The notes beneath the pieces were generated by a model that saw only the letters and a program-made list of their open reading frames with translations, was not told the DNA's origin and did not search any database. A program made the translations under genes and the position numbers. From Burkholderia sp. 9120 (GTDB taxonomy: Bacteria; Pseudomonadota; Gammaproteobacteria; Burkholderiales; Burkholderiaceae): DNA of 64,000 nucleotides. Location: positions 186,001 to 250,000 of the forward strand of contig NZ_JQNA01000002.1 in the NCBI RefSeq assembly GCF_000745015.1, given 5' to 3'. Shown in pieces: positions 43,924-52,534 of this stretch (within the stretch, counting starts at the first letter, position 1; each line of letters starts with the position of its first letter).

Positions 43924-44361
43924 ATGGAAAGTTTTATGCAAGTCGACATTCTGAGCGTCGAGCAGATGCTTTATTCCGGCAAGGCGAGCTTCATCGTGTT
44001 GCCCGGCGAGATCGGTGAACTCGGTATTTTCCCGCGACACGCGCCGCTGCTGACGAAAATCAAGCCGGGCGTGGTCACGGTTCACGAGCAAGGCACGACC
44101 GTCGAACAGCATATTTTCGTCGCGGGCGGCATTCTCGAGGTATTGCCCGAGTCCGTGATCGTGCTGGCGGATCACGCGGTTCGCACGCCGGAACTCGATT
44201 CCACCAAGGCCAACGACGCACGCCGCGAAGCGCAAACCTTGCGGGCGCGCTATGCGGACACGCGCCGCCCGGGTTTCGATTTCGCGGCGGCCAAAGCCGA
44301 ACTCGCGGATGAAATAGCGCGCTTCTTCATGCTGGCGCTGCGGCGCGGCGCGCAGGAGTAG
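43924..44361 (+). CDS. atpC: Stand-alone F1 ATP synthase epsilon subunit
   Basis: ATG 43924 (an in-frame ATG at 43936 is possible) gives 145 residues. The N-terminal beta-sandwich has S-F-I-V-L-P-G-E-I-G-E-L-G-I-F-P-R-H-A-P (residues ~21-40) and G-G-I-L-E-V-L-P (~75). The C-terminal helical hairpin is present though divergent (A-K-A-E-L-A-D-E-I-A-R-F). Epsilon regulates ATP hydrolysis and links gamma to the c-ring. Together with the preceding gamma gene it makes only the central stalk. Confidence 0.87.
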   Translation: MESFMQVDILSVEQMLYSGKASFIVLPGEIGELGIFPRHAPLLTKIKPGVVTVHEQGTTVEQHIFVAGGILEVLPESVIVLADHAVRTPELDSTKANDARREAQTLRARYADTRRPGFDFAAAKAELADEIARFFMLALRRGAQE

Positions 44362-44416
44362 CGGAACGCCGCGCGGACGGCGGCGGTAACAGTGGCGGCA
44401 ACGGCGGCAACGCTAC

Positions 44417-44950
44417 TCAGCCGTTCAACGAATCCAGATTCAGCGTAATGATCTTGACCGACACGTCCTTGCAGGTCTTGTCGCGGCAGATGCCGCTGAA
44501 CCAGATTTCGCCGCCGCCGATCATCACGCCCTGATCACGCGAGAACAACGTCGCATAGGTCTGATGCGCGACCAGATCGACCAGCTTCGGCGTAAAGATT
44601 GCGTCGTAATGCGCGACCAAGTCGCGCTTCGTGCGCAGCGTCACTTTCTTGCCATGCAACGCGACGGTGATCGGATATTTGACCATGCCCGCGACGGCCG
44701 GTTTGTCGGCGCGCGCCACGGCCTGTTGCAACTGGTCGAAGAACTGGCGGTACGGCACGTGGGAGCCGAACAGAAAGTCCATCCGCGCATCGACTGCCTG
44801 ATCGGTCTGGGCATCGCTCTGCGTGTCAGTCTGTGCAGCGGTTTGCGCGACAGCGGAAGGCACGGGACCGAATGCGAGGGCGACGCCGAGCACAGCACCC
44901 GCCATCAATTGAACGTAAGTCGGGCGTCGGTGTGAGGGGATGCGTTCCAT
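44417..44950 (-). CDS. Uncharacterised secreted protein
   Basis: From ATG 44950 the product is 177 residues: a signal peptide ending at A-V-A-Q-T (~34-38), a Gln/Thr/Asp-rich stretch (~38-55), and a compact domain with Y-R-Q-F-F-D-Q-L, V-A-L-H-G-K-K-V-T-L and V-M-I-G-G-G-E-I-W-F. Two late cysteines (C-R-D-K-T-C) could form a disulfide. It lies 56 bp after the NtrC-type regulator and may be in its operon, perhaps as a periplasmic component of the sensing or efflux system. I do not recognise the family. Confidence 0.7.
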   Translation of the reverse strand: MERIPSHRRPTYVQLMAGAVLGVALAFGPVPSAVAQTAAQTDTQSDAQTDQAVDARMDFLFGSHVPYRQFFDQLQQAVARADKPAVAGMVKYPITVALHGKKVTLRTKRDLVAHYDAIFTPKLVDLVAHQTYATLFSRDQGVMIGGGEIWFSGICRDKTCKDVSVKIITLNLDSLNG

Positions 44951-45006
44951 TGCGGCGTTCTCTTCTCGTTGCGTTATAAAAAGGACGCCCATTATCGCCT
45001 CTCCCC

Positions 45007-46362
45007 TCACCCCGCCTCCGTATCCCGGCCCGAATCCGCTACATCGATCCCATAGCGCTTGAGCTTGGCATACAGCAGTTGCCGGTTGACGTTCAAACGC
45101 CGCGCGGCATCGGTGCGATTGTTGCCGCTATGGCGGAGCGCGCGGCGAATCAGCATCTCTTCGAGCCTTGCCAGCGCGGAAGGCAAGTCCTCATCCGGCC
45201 AGTCGAATTCGAGCGCCGAATCGTGCGGCGAGCGCGCGTCCTGCAAAAACGTCAGGTCCGTCGCGTGGATGTATTCGCCGCGCACCATCACCGCGGCGCG
45301 CTCCATCGCGTTCTTCAGTTCGCGCACATTGCCGGGCCACGCAAAGCGGATCAGCAACGCGGCGGCATCGGCGGACAGGCGCTTGCCCGCAGCCACGCGC
45401 GTCAGAAAATACTCGGCGAGCGGCACGATATCCGCAATGCGTGCCGACAGCGGCGGCAGATGAATCGGCACCACGTGCAGCCGGTAAAACAGGTCCTCCC
45501 GAAAACTCCCGTCACGCACGCTGCGCAGCAGATCACGGTGAGTCGCGGCGATTACGCGCACGTCGACCGGCACCGGTTTGCCGCCGACCGGCACGACCAC
45601 CCGCTCCTGCAACGCGCGCAGAATCTTGGCCTGCATCGCCATGTCCATATCGCCGATCTCGTCGAGAAACAGCGTGCCGTGCGCGGCCTGACGAAATGCG
45701 CCGTCGCGATCGGCGGTGGCGCCGGTGAACGCGCCGCGCGCGTGACCGAACAACTCGCTCTCCAGCAGATCGACCGGAATCGCCGCGCAATTCATCGCGA
45801 CGAACGGCTGGTCGTGACGCAGCCCGTGTTCGTGAATCGCCCGCGCCACGACTTCCTTGCCGGTGCCGGTCTCGCCGGTGATCAGCACGGTGGCGTCGCT
45901 ATCGGCGAGCACGCCGATGGTCTTCTGCACGGTCCGCATCGCCTCGCTCGAACCGATGATCGCCTCGGCCTCTTCCGCCGGAAAGCTCGCGCCCGACTCG
46001 GCGACGCTCGACAGCATGCGCTGCAGCACCTGCGCGAGATCGGCGCGGCCAATCGGCTTGGTCAGATGATCGAACGCGCCCAGGCGCATCGCCTCGATCG
46101 TATTGGACGCGGTGGCGTGCGCAGTCAGCACCGTCACCGCCGGCGCCGTGGGCCGCGCGCGCAACCGGCGCAGCACCTCGAGTCCGTCGATGCCGGGCAT
46201 GCGCAGATCGAGAAACATCGCGCTGACCGGCTCGGTGTCGAGCAGGGCCAGCGCGCTCAAACCATCGGCGGCGAGACAGGCGGTGTGGCCGAGATCGACC
46301 ACGACTTCGGCGAGCGCGTCGCGCATGGTGGCGTCGTCGTCGACGATCAGGATGTGGGGCAT
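45007..46362 (-). CDS. NtrC-type sigma-54-dependent response regulator
   Basis: The 451-residue protein has a receiver domain (Asp in M-F-L-D-L-R-M-P, ~52), an AAA+ domain with G-E-T-G-T-G-K-E (~165-172), G-A-F-T-G-A, the loop that contacts sigma-54 (~218-223), and L-F-L-D-E-I-G-D, and a Fis-type helix-turn-helix at the C-terminus (N-N-R-T-D-A-A-R-R-L-N-V-N-R). Its partner kinase overlaps upstream by 16 bp. Its likely target is the divergent RND operon, which has a consensus -24/-12 promoter. Confidence 0.92.
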   Translation of the reverse strand: MPHILIVDDDATMRDALAEVVVDLGHTACLAADGLSALALLDTEPVSAMFLDLRMPGIDGLEVLRRLRARPTAPAVTVLTAHATASNTIEAMRLGAFDHLTKPIGRADLAQVLQRMLSSVAESGASFPAEEAEAIIGSSEAMRTVQKTIGVLADSDATVLITGETGTGKEVVARAIHEHGLRHDQPFVAMNCAAIPVDLLESELFGHARGAFTGATADRDGAFRQAAHGTLFLDEIGDMDMAMQAKILRALQERVVVPVGGKPVPVDVRVIAATHRDLLRSVRDGSFREDLFYRLHVVPIHLPPLSARIADIVPLAEYFLTRVAAGKRLSADAAALLIRFAWPGNVRELKNAMERAAVMVRGEYIHATDLTFLQDARSPHDSALEFDWPDEDLPSALARLEEMLIRRALRHSGNNRTDAARRLNVNRQLLYAKLKRYGIDVADSGRDTEAG

Positions 46363-47816
46363 GGCAGGATGATCTCGAAAGTAGTGCCGTGGTCGGTCGA
46401 TACGAAACGCGCGGCGCCGCCGTGCGCCACCGCGACTTCGCGCACGATCGACAAGCCTAAACCGGTGCCGTCGGGCCGTCCGGTCACGAAGGGTTCGAAC
46501 AGATGATCCTGGATATCGGCGGGTGGCCCCGAGCCGCGATCGTGCACGGACAGCACCAGCGCCTCCGCGCGACGCAGCGCGGCGACCTCGATCCGGCTGC
46601 CGGCCGGCGCGGCGTTGATCGCGTTCAGAATCAGATTGTCGAGCGCGCGCTGCACCTGGTCCGGGTCGAAGCGCGCCTCCTGCCAGTCGGCCGAACTCGC
46701 GATCGTCAATTGTCTGGCGGCGGCGCGCTCCGTATGTTGAGCGACGCAGGCGTCGAGAAACGCGCTGACTTCGATCAGCTCGCGTTTCGGTTCGTCGTGT
46801 TCGGTGATGCTCAGTAACCGGCGCACCAGCGCGTCGAGCCGTTCGATCTCGCCGAGAATCACGCGCAACGCTTGCGGCTGACGCTCGGCGCCGCCCGCGA
46901 CCGCGCTTTCCGCTTTCAGCCGCATCGCCGCGATCGGGTTGCGGATCTCATGCGCGACGCCGGCGGCCACCCGGCCGATCGCGGCGAGACGCTCGGCGGT
47001 CGCCATCTGCCGCGCGAGCGTGTCGCCCCGCTGCCGCGCGACCGATAGCCGCCGGCCGGCCTCGTTCAGCGCGAGGACGATGCGGTCCAGCTCGCGCTCG
47101 CGGGTGGGCGGCAACACCGGCAGGTCGGCCACGTCGTACGAACTGAGCGCCGTCTCGATCTGCGACACATGGCGCGACCAGGTCATCGTCAGATGTGTCA
47201 GCAGCGCGGCTGCGATCAGCACCGTCACCAGCAGCACGGCTTGCCCCGCCATCAGTTGATAGTAGCTGCGGCCCGCGAAGGTGAAGGTCCAGGTCATCGT
47301 CCACGCCGTCAGATGCGGGATTGGCCCCGGCAGCGGACAGGCTGAGATCAGCAACGTTTGCGAGCGCGCGCCGTAGCGCTGACTGGCCGCGCGGTCGCTG
47401 GTCAGCGCGGCGGCATTGATCTCGCGAATGCGTGGTAGCTCGCCGCCTGGCGGGTCGGTGCGCGGCGCGGCGCCGTCGTAAGTCGGAAACGCGTAGGCGA
47501 GCGAGCCCGTGTCGCCGTGCCAGATGCCGCCCTGCACGCCCGGCCGGTTGCGCAACGCGTTCTGCACGACGGCGCTCAGACGGCCGCGCGCGGCGGTGTC
47601 GTCGAGCGCGGGCGGCGCGGCCCCCCAGTCGGCGCTATGCAGACGGTAGGCCGACGCGATTGCATCGCAGGCGCGAGCGTTTTCCGCGGCGGCCTGGCCG
47701 ACCTGTGCGGCCGCCGATTGATGGAACAGCCCCACCATCAGCCAGGCGGTTGCGCCTGCGGCGACGACCAGCAGTGCAAGCAGCACGATCAGCCGGCCGC
47801 GTAACGATCGAAGCAT
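46347..47816 (-). CDS. Membrane sensor histidine kinase
   Basis: The 489-residue protein has two membrane helices (~8-30 and ~188-212) enclosing a ~155-residue periplasmic domain with no recognised fold. They are followed by a HAMP-like region, an H-box V-A-H-E-I-R-N-P-I (~300) and a HATPase domain ending in G-T-G-L-G-L-S-I-V-R-E. It belongs to the NtrB/ZraS-like group that pairs with NtrC-type regulators. The periplasmic domain presumably detects the stress that calls for the efflux pump. The ligand is unknown. Confidence 0.88.
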   Translation of the reverse strand: MLRSLRGRLIVLLALLVVAAGATAWLMVGLFHQSAAAQVGQAAAENARACDAIASAYRLHSADWGAAPPALDDTAARGRLSAVVQNALRNRPGVQGGIWHGDTGSLAYAFPTYDGAAPRTDPPGGELPRIREINAAALTSDRAASQRYGARSQTLLISACPLPGPIPHLTAWTMTWTFTFAGRSYYQLMAGQAVLLVTVLIAAALLTHLTMTWSRHVSQIETALSSYDVADLPVLPPTRERELDRIVLALNEAGRRLSVARQRGDTLARQMATAERLAAIGRVAAGVAHEIRNPIAAMRLKAESAVAGGAERQPQALRVILGEIERLDALVRRLLSITEHDEPKRELIEVSAFLDACVAQHTERAAARQLTIASSADWQEARFDPDQVQRALDNLILNAINAAPAGSRIEVAALRRAEALVLSVHDRGSGPPADIQDHLFEPFVTGRPDGTGLGLSIVREVAVAHGGAARFVSTDHGTTFEIILPCPTS

Positions 47817-48070
47817 GGTGTTGTCCCGTGTTTTATCTCTGGCTGTCTCTGGCGCAGTCCCTCAGCCGCAGAGCCTCTGCCGCACTCCCTGATGCGAATG
47901 GTATGCCAGAGCGAAGCTATCCGGCATGGATGGGCGCTTGAGCAGGTCATTCGGCCATCGGCGGGCATTTCAAAGGCGTGGCGAGGCTGCCGGGTTTGGC
48001 GCAACGGTCTTTGAAACACGCACGGTCGCCCGTCGTGCGCCCGACATTGTCCTGATTTGCGACACCTTGC

Positions 48071-48085
48071 GTCGTGAATCACGAC
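48071..48085. promoter_or_regulatory. Palindrome GTCGTG-AAT-CACGAC, candidate enhancer site
   Basis: A perfect 6-3-6 inverted repeat is centred 60 bp upstream of the -24 element of the RND operon, at a distance expected for binding of an NtrC-type activator. A second weaker dyad (TGTC...GACA, about 48047-48063) lies just before it. The rest of the 47817-48198 gap holds no recognisable gene. Confidence 0.5.
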
Positions 48086-48137
48086 AACCGGCTGCCGCCT
48101 GAGCGTGCGCCAACCCGAAGGCATCGGCATCGCGCCG

Positions 48138-48154
48138 TTGGCACGGTGGTTGCA
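48138..48154 (+). promoter_or_regulatory. Consensus sigma-54 (-24/-12) promoter of the RND operon
   Basis: TTGGCACGGTGGTTGCA matches YTGGCACG-N4-TTGCW at every fixed base. Transcription should start near 48165, leaving a ~34-nt leader before GTG 48199. The divergent NtrC-type regulator is the natural activator. Confidence 0.8.
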
Positions 48155-48198
48155 GAGCATAGCCGGCAAACCACCCTGTCTGATCGAACGAGGCGCAC

Positions 48199-49449
48199 GT
48201 GAAAAGAACCAACCTGAAATGGCCGGCGCTCGCCGTCCTCGTGCTGCTGATCGTGGTGGCCGTCTGGTTGCTTTTCTTCCGGCATCCCGCGCGCAAGACG
48301 CCGGCCGTGCCGCCCGGCACGCCGGTCTCGGCGGTCGCGGCGAAACTGGCCGACGTGCCGGTCTATATCGATTCGCTCGGCACGGTCACGCCGACGCGCA
48401 CCGTGACCATCATCACCCAGGTCAACGGCATTCTCGATTCGGTCGACTTCAAGGAAGGCCAACTGGTGCATCGCGGCCAGGTGATCGCGCGGATCGATTC
48501 GCGCGCGCTCGAAGCGCAACTGGTGCAGGCGCAAGGCACGCTGACGCACGACAAGGCCGCGCTCGCCAACGCGCAACTCGATCTGCAACGCTACCGTCAG
48601 TTGATCAAGGTCGGTTCGATCACACAGCAGACGCTCGACACGCAGATCGCGACCGTCAACGAAAATCAGGGCACGGTGGTGTCCGACACCGGCAACGTGA
48701 AGAACCTGCAGGTGCAGGTCAGCTACTGCACGATCACGTCGCCGGTGGACGGCGTGGTCGGTCTGCGCCTGGTCGATCCGGGCAACTACATCACGACGAC
48801 CAGCACGACCGGCGTCGCGGTCATCACGCAGTTGCAGCCGGCGACCATCGTGTACGCGGTGCCGGAAGACTATCTCGGCCAGATTCATCGCGCCATGTCG
48901 CGTGGTGCGGTCGCCGTGCTCGCCTACGACCGCGACAAGAAAACGCTGCTGTCGCACGGCACCTTGCTCGCCGTGGACAACCAGGTCGACACCGCCACCG
49001 GCACGGTCAAGGTGAAGGCGGAGTTCCCGCAGTCCGGCGACGCGCTGTTTCCAAACCAGTTCGTCAATGCGCGGATGCAGGCGGATACGCTCCGGCAGAT
49101 TCCGGTGATCCCGACCGCGGCGATCCAGCACGGCACGAACGGCGATTTCGTATTCGTGGTCGGCGCGGGCAACAAGGTGGCGCTGCGCAATGTGAAGGCG
49201 GGGCCGGTTAGCGGCGACAACACGGCGATTCTCGACGACGGCGTGAAAGCCGGCGAGCAGGTGGTGACGGACGGCGCCGACAAGCTCGATAACGGCTCCG
49301 CGGTGCGGGTGGTGGCGGGGCCGCCGGCTGGGGCGTCTGGAGCGAGCGCGTCGGCATCGGCAACGGCGGGCGCGGCGGCATCCTCCGCCGCCAGCGCCTC
49401 AAGTGCTCCAAGTGCTTCAAGCGCCGCCGCCTCTCCCGCCTCCAACTAA
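48199..49449 (+). CDS. mdtA: RND efflux periplasmic adaptor (MdtA-like)
   Basis: The GTG start at 48199 gives 416 residues: an N-terminal membrane anchor (~11-27), a lipoyl/barrel-sandwich region (V-D-F-K-E-G-Q-L-V-H-R-G-Q-V), an alpha-hairpin (~100-160) and beta-barrel domains. The final ~45 residues are almost only Ala, Ser, Gly and Pro, an extension not needed for adaptor function. It links the two RND pumps to the NodT-type outer-membrane channel encoded downstream. Confidence 0.88.
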   Translation: MKRTNLKWPALAVLVLLIVVAVWLLFFRHPARKTPAVPPGTPVSAVAAKLADVPVYIDSLGTVTPTRTVTIITQVNGILDSVDFKEGQLVHRGQVIARIDSRALEAQLVQAQGTLTHDKAALANAQLDLQRYRQLIKVGSITQQTLDTQIATVNENQGTVVSDTGNVKNLQVQVSYCTITSPVDGVVGLRLVDPGNYITTTSTTGVAVITQLQPATIVYAVPEDYLGQIHRAMSRGAVAVLAYDRDKKTLLSHGTLLAVDNQVDTATGTVKVKAEFPQSGDALFPNQFVNARMQADTLRQIPVIPTAAIQHGTNGDFVFVVGAGNKVALRNVKAGPVSGDNTAILDDGVKAGEQVVTDGADKLDNGSAVRVVAGPPAGASGASASASATAGAAASSAASASSAPSASSAAASPASN

Positions 49450-49461
49450 CAGCCGGTCTCC

Positions 49462-52400
49462 ATGAACATCTCGCGCCCCTTCATCGAGCGGCCGATCGCG
49501 ACCACGCTGCTGATGATCGCCGTGCTGCTGGCCGGCCTGCTCGGCTATCACCTGCTGCCCGTCTCCGCGTTGCCCGAGGTCGACTACCCGACCATCCAGG
49601 TCTACACGCAGTATCCCGGCGCGAGCCCGGACGTGGTCAGCTCGTCGATCACCGCGCCGCTCGAAGTGCAACTCGGCGAAATGGCCGGCCTGAAGACCAT
49701 GAATTCGACCAGTTCGAACGGCGTCTCGGTCATCACGCTGGAGTTCGACCTGTCGCTGTCGCTCGACGTCGCCGAACAGGAAGTGCAGGCGGCGATCAAC
49801 GCGTCCGCGAGCTACCTGCCGGCCAACCTGCCCTATCCGCCGGTCTACAGCAAGGTCAATCCCGCCGACGCCCCGGTGCTGACTTTGTCGCTGACCTCGA
49901 ACACGCTGCCGCTCACCAAAATCGAAGACCTCGCCGACACCCGTCTCGCGCAGAAGATCTCGCAGATCTCCGGCGTCGGCCTCGTGACGATCAGCGGCGG
50001 CCAGCGCCCGGCGGTGCGCATCGAAGCGAATTCGGGCGCGCTGAACTCGCTCGGCCTCTCGCTCGACGACGTACGCACCGCGCTCGGCAACGCCAACGTC
50101 AACCAGGCCAAGGGCAATCTGGACGGCAAGTACCAGGCGTATTCGATCGGCGCGAACGACCAGTTGCAATCGGCCGACCAGTACCCCGACATCGTGCTCG
50201 CGTACAAGAACGGCGCGCCGATCCGGCTCGCGCAGATCGCCACCTCCGTGCAGGCCGCCGAAGACGTCCAGCAGGCCGCCTGGACCAACAGCACGCCGTC
50301 CATCGTGCTGAACATCCAGCGGCAACCGGGCGCCAACGTGATCGACGTGGTGGACCGCGTACAGAGGCTGTTGCCGCAATTGCGCGCCAGCCTGCCGGCC
50401 ACCCTCAAGGTCGCGGTGCTGACCGACCGCACGCAGACCATCCGCGCGTCGGTCACGGATGTGGAATACGAACTCGCGGTGGCAGTCGCGCTGGTCGTGA
50501 TGGTGATCTTCATCTTCCTGCGCAAGGTGGCCGCCACGGTGATTCCGGCGGTGACGGTGCCGCTCTCGCTGATCGGCACGCTCGCCGTCGCGTACGGCCT
50601 GGGCTTCTCGCTGAACAATCTGACGCTGATGTCGCTGACCATCGCGACCGGCTTCGTGGTCGACGACGCGATCGTGATGATCGAAAACATTACGCGCTAC
50701 ATCGAGGCCGGCGACACACCGATGCAAGCCGCGCTCAAAGGCTCGAAACAGATCGGCTTCACGATCATCTCGCTGTCGGTGTCGCTGATCGCGGTGATGA
50801 TTCCGCTGCTGTTCATGGGCGACGTGGTCGGCCGGTTGTTCCGCGAATTCGCGCTGACGCTGGCCATCGCGATCGTGATCTCGGCATTCGTCTCGCTAAC
50901 GCTCACGCCGATGATGTGCTCGCGCATGTTCAAGGCGCACGAAGAGGAACACCGCGTTGATTTCTTCGACCGCGTGAATCGCCGCTATGTGCAGGGCCTC
51001 GGCTGGGTGCTGGAGCATCGCGGTTTGACGCTGCTCTCCGTGGCGCTGACCGCCGCGCTGACCTTCGCCATTCTGCTGCTGATGCCGAAGGGCTTCTTCC
51101 CCGAACAGGACACCGGCCTGATCGAAGGCATTTCGCAGGCGGCGCCGAGCATATCGTTTCCGTACATGGTGCAGAAGCAACAGCAACTGGTAGGCGATCT
51201 GCTGAAGGATCCGGCGGTGGCGAGTCTGTCGTCGTTCGTCGGCATCAATCAGACGAGCCCGACGCTCAACCAGGGCACCGTGCTGATCAACCTGAAGGAC
51301 AAAGGCGATCGCGACAGCAGCGCCGCCGTGATCCGGCGTCTGTCGGACGCGACCGCGAGCCTCGCCGGCATGCGGTTGTTCCTGCATCCGGTGCAGGATC
51401 TGACGCTCGACGACACGATCTCGACCACCAGCTACCGCGTCGGCCTGCAGGCCACGGACCCGAACGTGCTGAACGTATGGACGGGCAAGCTGATCGGCGC
51501 GCTTAAAAAAGACCCGGCCTTCGCCGACGTGCAAAGCCAGGCGTCGCAACAAGGCAACCAGATTCAACTGACGTTCGACCGCGCCACCGCGTCGCGCCTG
51601 GGCGTCACGCCGCAAGCGATCGACGACGTGCTGTACGACGCGTTCGGCCAGCGCCAGGTATCGACCATTTACACGCAGCTGAATCAGTATCACGTCGTGC
51701 TGGTCGCCGACAAAACCTCGGGCAACCTGTCCGACCTGCTCTCCGGCCTCTACGTGGATACCGCGTCGGGCAGCGTCGCGCCGCTCGCGAGCATGGCGAC
51801 GATGAAGCTGGTCCATGCGCCGGTCACGATCAACCGCCAGGGGCAGTTCCCGTATGCCGACGTGTCGTTCAATCTGCAGCCCGGCTATACGCTCGGCACG
51901 GCCGTCACGCGGCTTGCGGACATCGAGAAACAGATCGGCCTGCCGATGACCGTGCAGGCGTCGCTGGAAGGCACGGCGGCGACCTTCCAGTCGTCGCTGT
52001 CGAACGAGGCGTTTCTGGTCGGCGCGGCGATTATCGTCGTGTATCTGATGCTCGGCGTGCTGTACGAAAGCTTTATTCACCCGGTAACGATTCTGTCGAC
52101 ACTGCCGTCGGCGGCGCTCGGCGCCTTACTCGCGCTGGTGATCACCGGCACGCAGTTCGACATCATCGGGTTGATCGGGATCGTGCTGCTGATCGGCATC
52201 GTCATGAAAAACGCCATCATGATGATCGACTTCGCGCTCGAGCTGGAGCGCAACGAAAAGCTCCCTGCGGTGGAAGCGATCCGCCGCGCCGCCGAACTGC
52301 GTTTCCGGCCGATCCTGATGACCACGATGGCCTCGCTATTCGGCGCGGTGCCGCTCGCGTTCGGCACCGGCATGGGTTCGGAATTGCGGCATCCGCTGGG

Positions 52401-52533
52401 GATCGCGATTATCGGCGGGCTGGTGATCAGCCAGTTGCTGACGCTGTTCTCCACGCCGGTCATGTATCTCGCGATGCACCGCGTCGAGGATCGCTTCAGC
52501 AAACGCGACCAACCCGCGCCTGCGGCGGAGTGA
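49462..52533 (+). CDS. mdtB: RND multidrug transporter subunit (MdtB-like)
   Basis: The 1023-residue inner-membrane pump has twelve membrane helices in two halves and large periplasmic loops. The proton-relay pair is in F-V-V-D-D-A-I-V near residue 400. It starts 12 bp after mdtA and is followed at once by a second RND gene, the tandem arrangement of MdtB/MdtC, which work as a mixed trimer exporting bile salts, novobiocin-type drugs or metals in other bacteria. The real substrates here are unknown. Confidence 0.9.
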   Translation: MNISRPFIERPIATTLLMIAVLLAGLLGYHLLPVSALPEVDYPTIQVYTQYPGASPDVVSSSITAPLEVQLGEMAGLKTMNSTSSNGVSVITLEFDLSLSLDVAEQEVQAAINASASYLPANLPYPPVYSKVNPADAPVLTLSLTSNTLPLTKIEDLADTRLAQKISQISGVGLVTISGGQRPAVRIEANSGALNSLGLSLDDVRTALGNANVNQAKGNLDGKYQAYSIGANDQLQSADQYPDIVLAYKNGAPIRLAQIATSVQAAEDVQQAAWTNSTPSIVLNIQRQPGANVIDVVDRVQRLLPQLRASLPATLKVAVLTDRTQTIRASVTDVEYELAVAVALVVMVIFIFLRKVAATVIPAVTVPLSLIGTLAVAYGLGFSLNNLTLMSLTIATGFVVDDAIVMIENITRYIEAGDTPMQAALKGSKQIGFTIISLSVSLIAVMIPLLFMGDVVGRLFREFALTLAIAIVISAFVSLTLTPMMCSRMFKAHEEEHRVDFFDRVNRRYVQGLGWVLEHRGLTLLSVALTAALTFAILLLMPKGFFPEQDTGLIEGISQAAPSISFPYMVQKQQQLVGDLLKDPAVASLSSFVGINQTSPTLNQGTVLINLKDKGDRDSSAAVIRRLSDATASLAGMRLFLHPVQDLTLDDTISTTSYRVGLQATDPNVLNVWTGKLIGALKKDPAFADVQSQASQQGNQIQLTFDRATASRLGVTPQAIDDVLYDAFGQRQVSTIYTQLNQYHVVLVADKTSGNLSDLLSGLYVDTASGSVAPLASMATMKLVHAPVTINRQGQFPYADVSFNLQPGYTLGTAVTRLADIEKQIGLPMTVQASLEGTAATFQSSLSNEAFLVGAAIIVVYLMLGVLYESFIHPVTILSTLPSAALGALLALVITGTQFDIIGLIGIVLLIGIVMKNAIMMIDFALELERNEKLPAVEAIRRAAELRFRPILMTTMASLFGAVPLAFGTGMGSELRHPLGIAIIGGLVISQLLTLFSTPVMYLAMHRVEDRFSKRDQPAPAAE

Positions 52534-52534
52534 C

